Part shown: piece after piece, positions 28,409 to 39,269 of the stretch
Numbering within the stretch: position 1 is the stretch's first letter
Layout: every line of letters starts with the position of its first letter
From: an uncultured Flavobacteriales bacterium
GTDB taxonomy: Bacteria; Bacteroidota; Bacteroidia; Flavobacteriales_D; Sanyastnellaceae
Length of the DNA stretch: 56,792 bases
Assembly: GCA_943787435.1 (NCBI GenBank)
Contig: CALSMK010000009.1
Location: 1-56,792, forward strand
Direction: 5' to 3'
Translations under genes and position numbers: made by a program
Notes under the pieces: generated by a model
What the model saw: only the letters and a program-made list of their open reading frames with translations
Databases searched by the model: none
Told to the model about the DNA's origin: nothing

Positions 28409-29529
28409 TCAGAACCGCTCCCGTTCCCATTCCGTCGCGGGGCTTGGCCATCTTCCAGAGGGATTGGCGGTCATTTCCCGGTGGTCCGACCCGTTGCGTG
28501 CGGACGTCTGCTGCCGCCCAGCACGCCGCCCTCAGGCTGGCTGCCGTCGGCCAGTCCTTGTCCCTGCGATGTCGAATGCCGTTCCGTGGTCAGGGACTGG
28601 TCCTCACCACGGGCAGGCCGGCGGTGAAGTTCACACCCGTCCCCAAAGCGCAGAGGCTCTTGAACGGCACCAGGCCTTGGTCGTGGTACATCGCCAGCAC
28701 CCCATCGAATTGCTGGTAGCCGCCGCTGCCAAAGAACCCGTCCGCCCCGAAGGGTCCGTGCGCTTCCATGCCCCTGCTCCTGCAGGGCTTCTGATCGGCG
28801 GGCAGGATGACCGTCTTTTCTTCTTCTCCAATCAGGCCATTGTCTCCTGCGTGGGGATTCAGGCCCAGCACGGCGATGCGCGGGCTGGCCACCCCGAAGT
28901 CCCGGCCCAAGGCTGTCGTGCAGCAATGCTGGCCTTGGTGGATGATGCGCCCCCTTGCTCAATGCAGCGCCGCGACGTCCTTCAAGGGCACGTGGCCGGT
29001 CACCACGCCCACCCGCAGGGCTGTCCGTAGGCCAGAATCATGAGCACTTCCTCTGACGCCTGCGTCGTCGGCCAGGTATTCGGTGTGGCCCGGGAATCTT
29101 GAAGCTGCCCGCCTTGGATGGTGTCCTTGTTGATCGGGGCCGTCACCAGCACGTCCACCTTGGTCCCGGCCAGGTCCATTGACCGCGGCCTCCAGGCTGC
29201 AGGCGCGCGAACTCTCCGGCGTTCGGCACGGGTCTGGCCCCAGTCGGGTTCGGGCACGGCTGTCCGACGTGATGTCCATGACACATGACAGCGCTCCCCG
29301 GCGTGGCATTTTCGCCGGCGTCGTCCGTCGCTCTCGGATGTCCACCTGCACCTCAAACTGAGTTCCGCCTGCTGCCGCAGAGCTCTCCGCGTGGCCATAG
29401 ACCACGGGGATCATGTCCTGCGAGCATCGCGGTCGTCGGCGAAAGGCCTTGAGAATGCACTCAGAGCCGATGCCATGGGGGTCTCCCCAGGTGAAATGCC
29501 GATGCGAACGGGCTTTGTGTGACAGCCAT
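28409..29529 (-). CDS. pdxA: 4-hydroxythreonine-4-phosphate dehydrogenase (multiple frameshifts)
   Basis: Enzyme of pyridoxal 5'-phosphate synthesis. Readable family segments in order: PVRIGISPG and HGIGSECILKAF near the start, MIPVVYGHAES, VLVTAPINKDTIQ, PRIAVLGLNPHAGDNGLIG, and FDGVLAMYHDQGLVPFKSL with GVNFTAGLPVVRTSP. These include the metal-binding His residues of PdxA. The frame breaks many times by single bases. The 1121-base span is about right for a 330-360-residue enzyme; the stop is approximate. It lies upstream of DUF177 on the same strand. Confidence 0.82.
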
Positions 29530-29664
29530 GGATGACGAAGGTAGCGCCGGCAGCAGGGGGCTTCGTCATGCCGCCCCTTCGGAATCTGTAGGTCCGGTGG
29601 GATTTTTTGCAATCCGGGTGCCAACTTCATGCCCGTTGGTGGGCGTTTACCTTTCGGATGTCGC

Positions 29665-32481
29665 ATGCGGTTGGGAACCATATTCTCTATTGTTGGGCTT
29701 CAGCCTGTGCCTGTCCTTTGAAATCGGCGCATGCGACCCACAATCCGAGCGGGTGAAATCACCTACCGTCACCTTGTCGGGCGAACTACCTATGAAGTCA
29801 CCATCACCACCTACACCGAAGCGAGCGTGGTGGCCGACCGGCCATACCTCGGCCTCTGCTTTGGGGCGACGAGGGGCAATGGCAGGACCCCGTCGACAGC
29901 CTGCCCCGCGTCAATGGACCGGTTGACTCCCGCCGGGCAGCCCCACATTGGGGAATTCATCGGCGGAGACGTCCGGCTGAACCTCTACACGGGAACCTGC
30001 ACACCTATCAGCGGACCAGGCGTCTACACGCTTCGTGGTCGAAGACCCCAACCGCAACTGGCGGCGTGCATCGAGAACATTCCCGGGTCCGTGGACGTGC
30101 CCTTCTGCATCACCAGCCTGCTCATCATCGATCCGCAGGCCGGTCCCAACGACAGCCCCATCCTGCTGCTGGCTCCCGCCATCGAAAACGCCTGCCTCGG
30201 CCAGCGTGTGGGAGCACAACCCAGCGGCTTACGACCCCGATGGAGACTCTCTGAGTTATGATTTGATCGCCTGCGCTGGTTTTGAATGCTTGCCCATTGA
30301 AGGGTTTGTGCAGCCCAATGACGTCGAGGGAGGTGGGGGAGATTTTTATGTGGAGCCCTTGACGGGCACCGTGATTTGGGACACGCCTCAACTGGCCGGC
30401 GAGTACAACATGGCGCTGCGCATCCGTGAATGGAGGCAAATTCAAGGTCAGTGGTTGATGGTGGGGGAGGTGATCAGAGACATGCAGATTTCGGTGTGCA
30501 GGTTTGTCCCAACCAACCGCCCAGTTGTGGTGGTGCCTGCCGGACACCTGCATCGTGCAGGGCGCCAACCTGACCTTCGCGGTCACAGCGCCTCCGATCC
30601 CGGACGGTGACGACGTGGCGGTTTCGGCCATGTGGTGCGGACCGGTCGACGTGCATTGGACCCCGTCGGCGAGTGTTCAGCTGGAACCCCATGACCGACA
30701 GGATGTGGGCACCTTCAGTTGGACCCCCGGCTGTGATGCCGTGAGGGACGCTGCCGCCTATCAATTGGTGTTTAAGGCCACGGACAACGATGCCGTGCCA
30801 CTGTCAGATGTGGAAACGGTCAATGTCAAAGTGTTGGCGCGACCGGTGACGGGCATGCAAGCTGCACCGATCGGCAATGCCGTAGAAGTGGATTGGGCTG
30901 AACATCCGTGCACCGATTCATACACCGAGGCCATGCAAAGCCTTGGTGGATATGAAGTGCACCGAAGAATCGGTTCCTACACCGTTGTCTCTGACCATTG
31001 TGAGGTGGGGATGCCCGGCGGCACAGGTTACGAGCAGATCGCCTTTGTTCAAGGGCTGGCCAACAACGCCTTTCTCGACGCTGTCGAGCCGCTGAGTTTC
31101 GGTGCGCGCCTATTGCTACCGGGTCGTGGCGGTCATGCCCAACGGTGCCCGAAGAGCAAATGTGGGCCGGATGAGGCGTGCGCCGTGATCGACAAGGGCG
31201 TCCCCGTCATGACCGGCGCTTCCGTGGAGCTTCCCGCGACCGAATCGTTGGGCGCAGATCGAGGTGCGCTGGTCTCCCCCGATCCGACGCCGACACGGTC
31301 GACGCCTTCCCCGGCCCATATCGGTATACCAGTTCTCGCAGCGCGACCGGCAGCAGGCGAACCCTGGGTGCCGTTGCTCGAAGGAGCCCAGCCGCGTCAT
31401 CCCGCACTCGGGGGCCCTGGATACAACCGCGTTGTTGCACGCGGGCATCGACAGCCAAGACCCCGCATGTGGTCAGTACCAGGTGTCCGCATGTTGGAGC
31501 GGTACCGGCATGCCATCGGCACCAGTGCTACGCCTGCGCCCAGTGCCGCAGTTGTGCGACTCACCCCGGCGGACAACCACGTCACGCTCGACGGTTCCTG
31601 CCGGGCAGGCCGTGGGGCGACACCGCCTTTCGTGTTCCACCGCGTCCTGCTCGACGGCAGCCTTGGTACTTTGCTGGACACCTTGCGGCGGTTCCCCAAT
31701 GGCTGACCGATACGGGGCTGGTCAACGGCGTCTCCATGTGCTACCGCGTGAGGACCCTCGGGACCTACGGCTCGCCGGATGACATTCTGGACCCCATCGA
31801 GAATTGGAGCGCCGTGCGGTGCGCCACCCCATTATGACTTGGAGCCGCCCTGTCCTCCAGACTTTCGAGGTAGTCTGGCCGATTGTGCCGCCCAGACGGT
31901 CACGGTTCCGTGGGTCTACCCCCGCTTGCGCAGATGACGTGATGGGGTACAACCTGTATCGCAGTGACAGCTTGGGGGGTGAGTTGAAGTGGCTTCTGGA
32001 AATCGATCAGCCATCTGACACCAGTTTGGTGCTGGAGGCAGACGAGCTTGGGGGGTCGATAGCGGGCTGTTGGGCTTTGACATCGTTGGACAGCCTGATG
32101 CCCGGTCCAAGCGGGGCATTGCAGAGAAATGAAAGCGCGATTGGGGACACCGTGTGCACAGACAACTGTCCCTTTTATTTTCTGCCCAATGTGTTCACGC
32201 CCAACCTGGACGGTCGAAACGACCTGTATCGGCCCTTTCCATGGAAATTCGTGGACAGCGTAGATTTTCGGGCGTTCAATCGTTGGGGGGAAATGGTGTG
32301 GCGCACCCAAGACCCAGACTTGAATTGGAGCGGTGAGCACATGGGCACCGGAGAGGTGTGTGCGGATGGGACCTACCATTACACCTGCGTGGCCTACACG
32401 CGTCGATTGATTGGCGTGGTTCCCGAGCGGTTTTCTGGAACTTTACAACTGCTTGGAGGGTTGAAGTCAAGCGAAGAATGA
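29665..32481 (+). CDS. T9SS type B sorting domain (gliding-motility C-terminal) surface protein, frameshifted
   Basis: A large secreted protein of about 930 residues, split by many slips before about 31.93 kb. A hydrophobic signal-like start (SLLLGFSLCLSFEIGA) precedes ITYRHLVGRTTYEVTITTYT. Then come LYTGT, DVPFCITSLLIIDP, NPAAYDPDGDSLSYDLIACAG and TGTVIWDTPQLAGEYNMAL, features of a known Bacteroidota adhesin-like family with cadherin/PKD-like repeats. Fibronectin-type segments follow. The clean C-terminus (31.95-32.48 kb) has LPNVFTPNLDGRNDLYRPF and FNRWGEMVW, the CHU_C/type B sorting signal. It is probably attached at the cell surface. Confidence 0.8.
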
Positions 32482-32488
32482 CCCCACC

Positions 32489-33079
32489 ATGTTCACAGGC
32501 ATCATTGAAACTCTAGGCACCATCACGGCCCTCAGCAACGAGGGGACCAACCGTCATTTCACGGTGAAATCACCTTTGGCACCCGAACTGAAGGTGGACC
32601 AAAGTGTGGCCCACGATGGCGTCTGTTTGACCGTGGTTGACGTGGAAGGGGACCTCTACACGGTGACGGCGGTGGAGGAAACGCTCAACAGGACGAACCT
32701 CGGTGAGCGGAAAGCCGGTGACCGCATCAACCTCGAAAGGTGCACCAAAGTGGGCGACCGTTTGGATGGCCACATCGTCCAAGGCCATGTGGACACCACG
32801 GCCAGGGTTCAGGCCATTGAGGAGCGGGACGGCTCTTGGAATTTGCGGTTTGAACACAGTGTGGCTGATCATCATTTGACCGTGCAAAAGGGGTCCATCA
32901 CTGTCAATGGGGTCTCGCTCACGGTGGTGGATGCGGCCCCTGAAGGGTTTTCGGTGACCATCATCCCTTACACTTGGGAGCACACCGGGTTTCATGCCCT
33001 ATCGATCGGCGATGCGGTCAATTTGGAATTCGATGTGGTGGGCAAATACGTGGCAGAAATGATGTCTCGCAGGAGCTAA
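32489..33079 (+). CDS. ribE: Riboflavin synthase, alpha chain
   Basis: Joins two lumazine molecules into riboflavin. The 196-residue protein has the two tandem lumazine-binding repeats: MFTGIIETLGTI and GVCLTVVDVEGD in the first; GHIVQGHVDTTA and NGVSLTVVDAAPEGFSV in the second. The C-terminal GDAVNLEFDVVGKYVAEM helix forms the trimer contact. It follows the surface protein gene by 7 bases. The frame is clean, marking the end of the disrupted block. Confidence 0.96.
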   Translation: MFTGIIETLGTITALSNEGTNRHFTVKSPLAPELKVDQSVAHDGVCLTVVDVEGDLYTVTAVEETLNRTNLGERKAGDRINLERCTKVGDRLDGHIVQGHVDTTARVQAIEERDGSWNLRFEHSVADHHLTVQKGSITVNGVSLTVVDAAPEGFSVTIIPYTWEHTGFHALSIGDAVNLEFDVVGKYVAEMMSRRS

Positions 33080-33086
33080 ACCTATT

Positions 33087-33866
33087 TCAATCCAAAGAAG
33101 AGTTGTTCGCGCTGGGGCCTTTGATGGCACTGCGGAGCACAAAGTTTTGCCCCAGGTACACTTTGCGAACCTGAGGGTCTGCGGCGAGTTCTTCGGCCGT
33201 TCCAGCCTTGAGGATTTGTCCTTCAAACAAGAGGTAAGCTCGGTCTGTGATGTGCAGGGTCTCTTGCACATTGTGATCGGTGATCAGGATGCCGATGCCC
33301 TTGGTTCGAAGCTGCGAAACAATGGTTTGAATGTCTTCTACGGCAATGGGGTCGACTCCGGCAAAAGGCTCGTCGAGCAGAATGAATTGGGGGTCTGCCG
33401 CCAAGGCACGGGCAATTTCCGTCCTCCGTTTTTCTCCCCCGCTCAGGACATCACCGCGGTTTTTTCGGACGTGGGACAAGCCAAACTCTTCGAGCAGGCT
33501 TTCGAGCCGGGCCTTTCTGTCGTTGGGGTCTTTCCTGTGAAGCTCCAAGACGGCCATGATGTTGTCCTCTACACTGAGTTTCCGAAATACAGAAGGCTCT
33601 TGGGGCAGGTATCCAATGCCCCGCTTGGCCCTGCGGTACATGGGTTCTCTGGTGATGTCGTGCACTGTGCCGGCATCGTCCTCCAAACTGACCGTTCCCC
33701 CATCGGGCTGAACCAGTCCAGTGACCATGTAGAACGACGTCGTTTTTCCTGCTCCATTTGGCCCCAAAAGACCCACAACCTCTCCAGTCTGGACCTCAAA
33801 TCCCACTTGGTTCACCACCTTTCGGCGGCCGTATTGTTTCACGATGTTGTGGGCGGTCAGCTTCAT
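33087..33866 (-). CDS. lptB: LPS export ABC transporter ATP-binding protein LptB
   Basis: ATPase driving lipopolysaccharide from inner to outer membrane. Walker [10 protein letters not shown] is near residue 35, the ABC signature LSGGEKRR near 140, Walker [14 protein letters not shown], and the H-loop TDHNVQE. The LptB-specific [13 protein letters not shown] segment, carrying the Q-loop, is present. At 259 residues it has a slightly long tail after GQNFVL. The start overlaps the tatC stop by 4 bases, so it is the last gene of the kdsD-tatC-lptB unit. Confidence 0.95.
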   Translation of the reverse strand: MKLTAHNIVKQYGRRKVVNQVGFEVQTGEVVGLLGPNGAGKTTSFYMVTGLVQPDGGTVSLEDDAGTVHDITREPMYRRAKRGIGYLPQEPSVFRKLSVEDNIMAVLELHRKDPNDRKARLESLLEEFGLSHVRKNRGDVLSGGEKRRTEIARALAADPQFILLDEPFAGVDPIAVEDIQTIVSQLRTKGIGILITDHNVQETLHITDRAYLLFEGQILKAGTAEELAADPQVRKVYLGQNFVLRSAIKGPSANNSSLD

Positions 33867-34717
33867 GATTCGGAACGGCTTGATTTGGCTTCTTCGGCTT
33901 TTTGACGGCGAACAATTCGCTTGGCCTGAAGGATGCCGATTTCATAAAGGCCCAAAACGGGCATGGCCACCAACACCTGGCTGGTGAGGTCTGGAGGGGT
34001 AATGATGGCTGCGACAATCAAGGTCGCCACCAAGGTGTGTTTTCTAAACTTTCGGAGTCCGGCAGGGGTCACCAGGCCCATTTTGGCCAAAAAGTGAATG
34101 ATGACCGGTACCTGGAAAATGAGTCCGGCCGCCAGGGTAATGCTGGCGACAGTCTTGAGGTAACTCATCAGGGCGATCCGGGCCTGCACATCTCCAATTT
34201 CGTAATGGCCCAAAAATTGAAGGCTCAAAGGGGCAATCACGAAGTAGCCGAAAGCAACCCCCATGAAAAACAGCACGCTTGCAGCCCAGGTCACCCCCCG
34301 AACTTGAGAAGCCTCACCGCCGTGAAGCCCGGGTTTAATGAACCGCCAAAACTGACCAAACGTCAGGGGGAAGGCCACAATGAATCCGCCGATGGCGGAC
34401 ACCAATATGTGGGCAGAGAAGTTGCCGAGCATGGAGGTGTTGATGAGCTCGTAGGTGATGTCGGTCACGCAAAGGGCATCTCCCGCCCCGGTCATGTGAC
34501 TCAAGGCGCACCAAGCGCGGAAGGTGATAAAGTCGGGGTTTCGCGGCCCAAAAATCAGGTGGTTGAAGACCCAATCTTTGGACACAAACACAACGGTGGC
34601 AGCTGTCAGGATGAAAATCAGGGAAAAGAAGAGCCGCCTCCTCAATTCCTCGAGGTGGTCCATGAACCCCATTTCTTCCTGTTTTTCTTCTTGGCCTTTC
34701 ATGGGTGTTTGGGTCAT
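33863..34717 (-). CDS. tatC: Twin-arginine translocase subunit TatC
   Basis: Receptor subunit of the Tat pathway for folded proteins. The 284-residue protein has six hydrophobic helices. It carries the N-terminal [17 protein letters not shown] signature and the conserved [10 protein letters not shown]... loop region, with [18 protein letters not shown] in the centre. It ends with a basic, charged tail. Overlaps of 4 bases with kdsD upstream and lptB downstream indicate one transcript. TatA/B genes are not in the window. Confidence 0.95.
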   Translation of the reverse strand: MTQTPMKGQEEKQEEMGFMDHLEELRRRLFFSLIFILTAATVVFVSKDWVFNHLIFGPRNPDFITFRAWCALSHMTGAGDALCVTDITYELINTSMLGNFSAHILVSAIGGFIVAFPLTFGQFWRFIKPGLHGGEASQVRGVTWAASVLFFMGVAFGYFVIAPLSLQFLGHYEIGDVQARIALMSYLKTVASITLAAGLIFQVPVIIHFLAKMGLVTPAGLRKFRKHTLVATLIVAAIITPPDLTSQVLVAMPVLGLYEIGILQAKRIVRRQKAEEAKSSRSES

Positions 34718-35709
34718 CGGATGCCAGCGTCCATCAGTTGATGTAGGTGGACAAACCCGGCGAAACGTCCCTTCTCTTCTTGGACCACAATTTGGGAAAT
34801 GCGATGGCTTTCAAGACACTCCAGTGCATCTGCGGCCAAGGTGTCCGGCGCCAGGCATTGAGGCTGGGTCTGCATCACATCTTGGGCCGTCAAGCTGGCC
34901 CATTCCTTGGGGTCGCGTTCCAGTGCCCTCCTTAAATCTCCATCGGTGACAATGCCCAAAAGTCGGCCTTCTTCTTCGCCGTTTTCGAGGACGGCCACAG
35001 CGCCCACTCGACCAGCAGAAACAGCAGGAACCACGTCTTTCAGGCCACTGTCTGGGCCCACAAATACGCGATGAGCCGGCTCCAACACGTCACCGAGCTT
35101 GAGCAGCAAACGCCGGCCCAAACTTCCTCCGGGATGGTGACGCGCAAAATCTTCACTGCTGAATCCGCGCGCCGCCATGAGGGCCATGGCCAATGCGTCT
35201 CCCATGGCCAACTGAGCGGCGGACGAGGTGGTGGGGGCCAAGTCATGGGGGCAGGCTTCCTGTTCCACGCTCACATCCAAAACATGTTCTGATGCCCTGG
35301 CTACAGGGCTGTCCACATTCCCGACCATGGCCACCATGGCAATTTTACGAGACTGGAGCAAAGGCAACAGTTTCACCACTTCTGCCGTGGCTCCACTTTT
35401 GGAGACCGCCACCACAACATCTTCATCTCCCACCAAGCCCAAATCACCATGAAGGGCGTCAGCAGCATGAAGAAAAGCCGATGGCGTGCCCGTGCTGTTC
35501 AAGGTGGCGACGGTTTTTCGTGCCACATCCGCACTCTTGCCAATGCCCGTAAAGACCAGTTTTCCGCTGCGATGTCCTTGACTTAAAATCAGTTGGACAA
35601 TCCGTTCAAAACCATCCCCGATTCGCCCGCTCAGTTGGCCAATGGCTTTGGCCTCCATGTCAATGGTGCGGCGGGCAGCCTCGAGGGATTCGGGTGTTGG
35701 CTTGGTCAT
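34714..35709 (-). CDS. kdsD: Arabinose-5-phosphate isomerase, KpsF/GutQ family
   Basis: Converts ribulose-5-phosphate to arabinose-5-phosphate for Kdo synthesis. An N-terminal SIS domain contains VFTGIGKSADVARKTVATLNSTGTPS (about residues 45-70) and VAVSKSGATAEV. Two CBS domains fill the last 120 residues, including IVTDGDLRRALERD. The start at 35709 gives the usual MTKPTPESLEAARRTI length; an ATG at 35736 would add nine residues. The gene order kdsD-tatC-lptB with divergent recQ is common in the phylum. Confidence 0.93.
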   Translation of the reverse strand: MTKPTPESLEAARRTIDMEAKAIGQLSGRIGDGFERIVQLILSQGHRSGKLVFTGIGKSADVARKTVATLNSTGTPSAFLHAADALHGDLGLVGDEDVVVAVSKSGATAEVVKLLPLLQSRKIAMVAMVGNVDSPVARASEHVLDVSVEQEACPHDLAPTTSSAAQLAMGDALAMALMAARGFSSEDFARHHPGGSLGRRLLLKLGDVLEPAHRVFVGPDSGLKDVVPAVSAGRVGAVAVLENGEEEGRLLGIVTDGDLRRALERDPKEWASLTAQDVMQTQPQCLAPDTLAADALECLESHRISQIVVQEEKGRFAGFVHLHQLMDAGIR

Positions 35710-35800
35710 GCGTGAATGAGGGACCTCTATTTGCAAATCGGACGGGCGGAATGAACAGAATTCGTCCTCCCGTACCCTATCTTGAAAGCATCAAAGTTAG

Positions 35801-38020
35801 ATGGAGACTCCCGTTGACCCTTTTGTAAATGCTGACTCACTTGTCGGAGCTTCGATCCACGAAGGATTGGAGCGGTTCTTTGGATTCAATCAATTCAAAG
35901 GAGAGCAGGAAGAGGTAGTGACCAGCTTGATGGCTGGAAAGAATGCATTCGTCATCATGCCGACAGGCGGTGGCAAGTCCCTTTGCTATCAGTTGCCCGC
36001 TTTGATTCAAGAAGGGACGGCCATTGTCGTCAGCCCTTTGATTGCACTGATGAAGAATCAGGTGGACGCCATTCGGAGTCACTCTGATGATCCGGACATT
36101 GCACACTTCCTCAACAGCTCATTGAGCAAACTGGAGATGGCTCGGGTGAAAGAAGCTGTGGCCACGGGCCGCACGAAGCTTCTCTATGTGGCGCCAGAAT
36201 CCCTGAACAAAACGGAGAACGCCGACTTTCTCCGGTCGGTGAGGCTGAGCTTTTTTGCCATTGATGAGGCCCACTGTATTTCTGAGTGGGGACATGATTT
36301 CCGTCCTGAATACCGCAGGCTCAAAGAAATCATCGACGGAATCGGTCAGTTTCCCATCATCGCTTTGACGGCCACGGCCACCCCGAAGGTTCAACATGAC
36401 ATCCAGAAGAATTTGGGCATTCTTGAAGCAGACGTTTTCAAGGCCAGCTTCAATCGCCCCAATCTCTTTTACGAAGTGCGCCCCAAGGTGGACGCGCTCA
36501 AACAGGTGGTGCAGCACGCTTTGGAAAACCGAGGTCGGAGCGGAATTGTCTATTGTCTGAGTCGAAAAAAGGTCGAGGAAATCGCCGATACACTCAAAGT
36601 CAATGGCGTCCGAGCGGCGGCTTACCATGCGGGCATGGATTCATCACAGCGCAGCCGAAGACAGGATCAATTCCTGATGCAGGATGTGGACGTGATTGTG
36701 GCCACCATCGCATTTGGAATGGGCATCGACAAGCCGGATGTGCGCTTTGTCATTCATTATGACATGCCCAAGTCTTTGGAGGCTTACTACCAAGAAACGG
36801 GCCGAGCGGGTCGCGACGGAGGAGAGGGACATTGCATTGCCTTCTATGGCCTTCAGGACATGGAAAAGCTGGAAAAATTCCTGTCGGGCAAGGCCATTGC
36901 GGAACGAGAAATCGGAATGCAGTTGCTGCAAGAGGTTTCGGGATACGCCGAAACACCAACGTCGAGAAGGAAGTACATCCTCCATTATTTCGGGGAGGAA
37001 TTCGACGAAAAGAATGGTCCGGGTTGGGACATGGACGACAACGCCCGCAATCCGCCAGAGCCCTATGCGGGAAAAGACATCGCCGTTCATTTGTTGAACC
37101 TGGTCAAGGCGACTGGGGGACGGCACCGTGCAGGGTTCCTGCGGGATGTTTTGCTGGGCAATGAGACGCAAGAGACGTCCACATACGCGGGTGAAAAGGT
37201 GGCGGACTTCAATGGGTCGGGTGAAAAACTTGCCCCGGCAGAAGCCTGGGACGGGATCATTCGTCAAATTGTGTTGGCCGGCTTTTTGAGCAAGAAGACC
37301 GAAGAGTTTGGGGTGCTTTCGCTGACCGAGGCTGGTGTGGCCTTCATGGAGAGTCCCAGCGACTTCACGCTTTACAAAGACAAGGGCATTCGTGTGCGGT
37401 CGGTAGAGCCAGAAGCATCTGGCGTGGCATTGGATCAACCTCTTTTGGACATGCTTCAGAGCCTGAGAAAGTCAGAAGCAGACCGCCTTACGCTTCCTCC
37501 ATTTGTCATTTTTTCCGACCCCAGTTTGGAAGAGATGGCCACCCATTACCCGTGCAAAGAAGACGAGCTGTTGATGATCAATGGCGTCGGCGCATCGAAG
37601 GTTCGCAAGTTTGGAGCCCCCTTCATTGCGTTGATTCAAAAGCACATTGAAACCGAAGGCATCGAACGAATGAGCGACCTGGTGGTTCGCAGCGTCGCTG
37701 GACGCAATGCCGGGAAAGTGAACATCATTCAAAAGCTGGACCGGCGGATGTCCTTGGAGGACATCGCCAACGCTCAGAAATGCACTGTGGATGAGTTGCT
37801 CGATTCCATTGAAGGCATTGTGGCCTCTGGCACCAAAGTGGGTCTGGATTATGTCATTGAAGAGTACCTCGATGAGGACAGCATCGAAGAACTCTGGGAA
37901 TGCTTTATGGAAAGCGCGGAAGGAACCGTCGCCGAAGTCATGGAGGAAATGGAAGATGCCTACAGTGAGGAGGAAGTCCGGCTGGTTCGCATCAAGTTCA
38001 TGAGCGAAGTTGCCAACTGA
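35801..38020 (+). CDS. recQ: ATP-dependent DNA helicase RecQ
   Basis: A 3'-5' DNA helicase for recombination and fork repair. Motif I is MPTGGGKSLCYQLPA (near residue 50), motif II DEAHCISEWGHDFRPEY, and motif VI QETGRAGRDGG. The RQC zinc/winged-helix region and an HRDC domain (near 530-600, PPFVIFSDPSLEEMA) follow. The C-terminal extra helical region is typical of the 730-residue Bacteroidota RecQ. Divergent from kdsD across a 91-base gap. Confidence 0.96.
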   Translation: METPVDPFVNADSLVGASIHEGLERFFGFNQFKGEQEEVVTSLMAGKNAFVIMPTGGGKSLCYQLPALIQEGTAIVVSPLIALMKNQVDAIRSHSDDPDIAHFLNSSLSKLEMARVKEAVATGRTKLLYVAPESLNKTENADFLRSVRLSFFAIDEAHCISEWGHDFRPEYRRLKEIIDGIGQFPIIALTATATPKVQHDIQKNLGILEADVFKASFNRPNLFYEVRPKVDALKQVVQHALENRGRSGIVYCLSRKKVEEIADTLKVNGVRAAAYHAGMDSSQRSRRQDQFLMQDVDVIVATIAFGMGIDKPDVRFVIHYDMPKSLEAYYQETGRAGRDGGEGHCIAFYGLQDMEKLEKFLSGKAIAEREIGMQLLQEVSGYAETPTSRRKYILHYFGEEFDEKNGPGWDMDDNARNPPEPYAGKDIAVHLLNLVKATGGRHRAGFLRDVLLGNETQETSTYAGEKVADFNGSGEKLAPAEAWDGIIRQIVLAGFLSKKTEEFGVLSLTEAGVAFMESPSDFTLYKDKGIRVRSVEPEASGVALDQPLLDMLQSLRKSEADRLTLPPFVIFSDPSLEEMATHYPCKEDELLMINGVGASKVRKFGAPFIALIQKHIETEGIERMSDLVVRSVAGRNAGKVNIIQKLDRRMSLEDIANAQKCTVDELLDSIEGIVASGTKVGLDYVIEEYLDEDSIEELWECFMESAEGTVAEVMEEMEDAYSEEEVRLVRIKFMSEVAN

Positions 38021-38029
38021 CCCCTCTGC

Positions 38030-39269
38030 TCAAGGCTCTTCTGTAGCGGCCAGCCAGGCCATCATTTCTGCCCCTGTTTGAAGGGCATCTTCATTGATAT
38101 CGAACTCTGCAGTGTGGAGTCCAGAGCGACACCCAGGACCATCGCCGCCGGTGCCCAAGCGATAGAAGCACCCAGGCACCACTTTTTGGTAATAGCTAAA
38201 GTCTTCTCCCGTCATGCGCAATGGCAGGTCCACGACCCGCTCTGAACCCAAGAGTTCCTGGGCCTTCTTTTTGCATTTGGCCGTCAACTCAGGGTTGTTA
38301 ACGACTGCAGGGTAACCTACAGCAATGTCCACCTCGGCCCGCGCTCCCATGGCTTGTGCGGTGGATTCGGCGATGCGCACTATGGCCGCACGAAGGGACT
38401 GGGCGGTGGAATCGTCATAGGTCCGCAGGGTGCCGTCGAGCACCACTTCATTGGGGATCACATTGCGGGCATGACCACCACTGATCTTTCCGAAGGTCAA
38501 AACAGCCGGCTGAATGGGGGTCGCAATTGCGGCTCACGACGGTCTGTAAAGCGGTGATGATGTGGGCAGAAGCCACCACTGGATCCGCGGTGCGGTGGGG
38601 GAGTGCGGCGTGTCCACCCTGGCCGTAAATCCGAATTTGAATCTCATCTGCAGCGGCCATGTATGCACCACTTCTAAATCCGACGGTGCCCGCGTCGAGC
38701 TGAGGGTAGACGTGTTGACCAATGATGCCCTGCACGTGGGGAGCGGAAGCCTGTCCAGGGCCTGTCATGGAGGCGTTTTTGGCCAAGGCCCCTTCGGTCA
38801 CCATGAGCGATGCACCACCGGGTAGAATTTCTTCTCCGGGCTGAAAAATCAGTTGTACCGTGCCTTTCCAAAGGTGCTTGGTGTCATGAAGGACTTGGGC
38901 TGCCCCGAGCAGACAGGCGGTGTGGGCATCGTGGCCGCATGCGTGCATCCATCCCGGCACCTGGCTGGCATGGGGCCGGTCAACCTCTTGGATTGGCAGC
39001 GCATCCATGTCCGCCCTCAATGCCATTTGCTTCACGCCAGGTTCAGAACCTTCAATGTGGGCCACAATGCCAGCGGCGCCCCGGTCGGCGCACCAACCGG
39101 TGCTGTGTACGATGCCCATTTCATTCAAGGCCCGGGCCACATAGGCTCCGGTTTTTTCCTCTGAGAAGGAAGGTTCTGGATTCAAATGGATGTGCCTCCG
39201 GTGTGCTCGAACGATTCCGGTGGCCTCCAAGGCCGCTTGTCGAATGGCATTTTTCAGCATATCAGGCAT
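38030..39269 (-). CDS. M20 family amidohydrolase (one frameshift)
   Basis: Zinc-dependent amidohydrolase/carboxypeptidase of the IAA-amino acid hydrolase or N-acyl-amino acid type. The N-terminal part has the metal motifs ADMDALPIQE and HACGHDAHTACLLGAA, and FQPGEEILPGGA with the catalytic Glu pair. An extra base in a G-run at 38516-38520 (plus strand) shifts the frame. Beyond it, TFGKISGGHARNVIPNEVVLDGTLRT and MTGEDFSYY restore the family match to 38030. Removing one base gives about 412 residues, the normal size. It overlaps the TauE gene end by 8 bases. Confidence 0.88.

Noticed and set aside
22639..29529. Region of many broken genes as a decayed mobile element or pseudogene island
   Set aside because: No transposase, integrase or repeat is present; gene order matches conserved housekeeping clusters and the breaks are single-base slips in essential genes.
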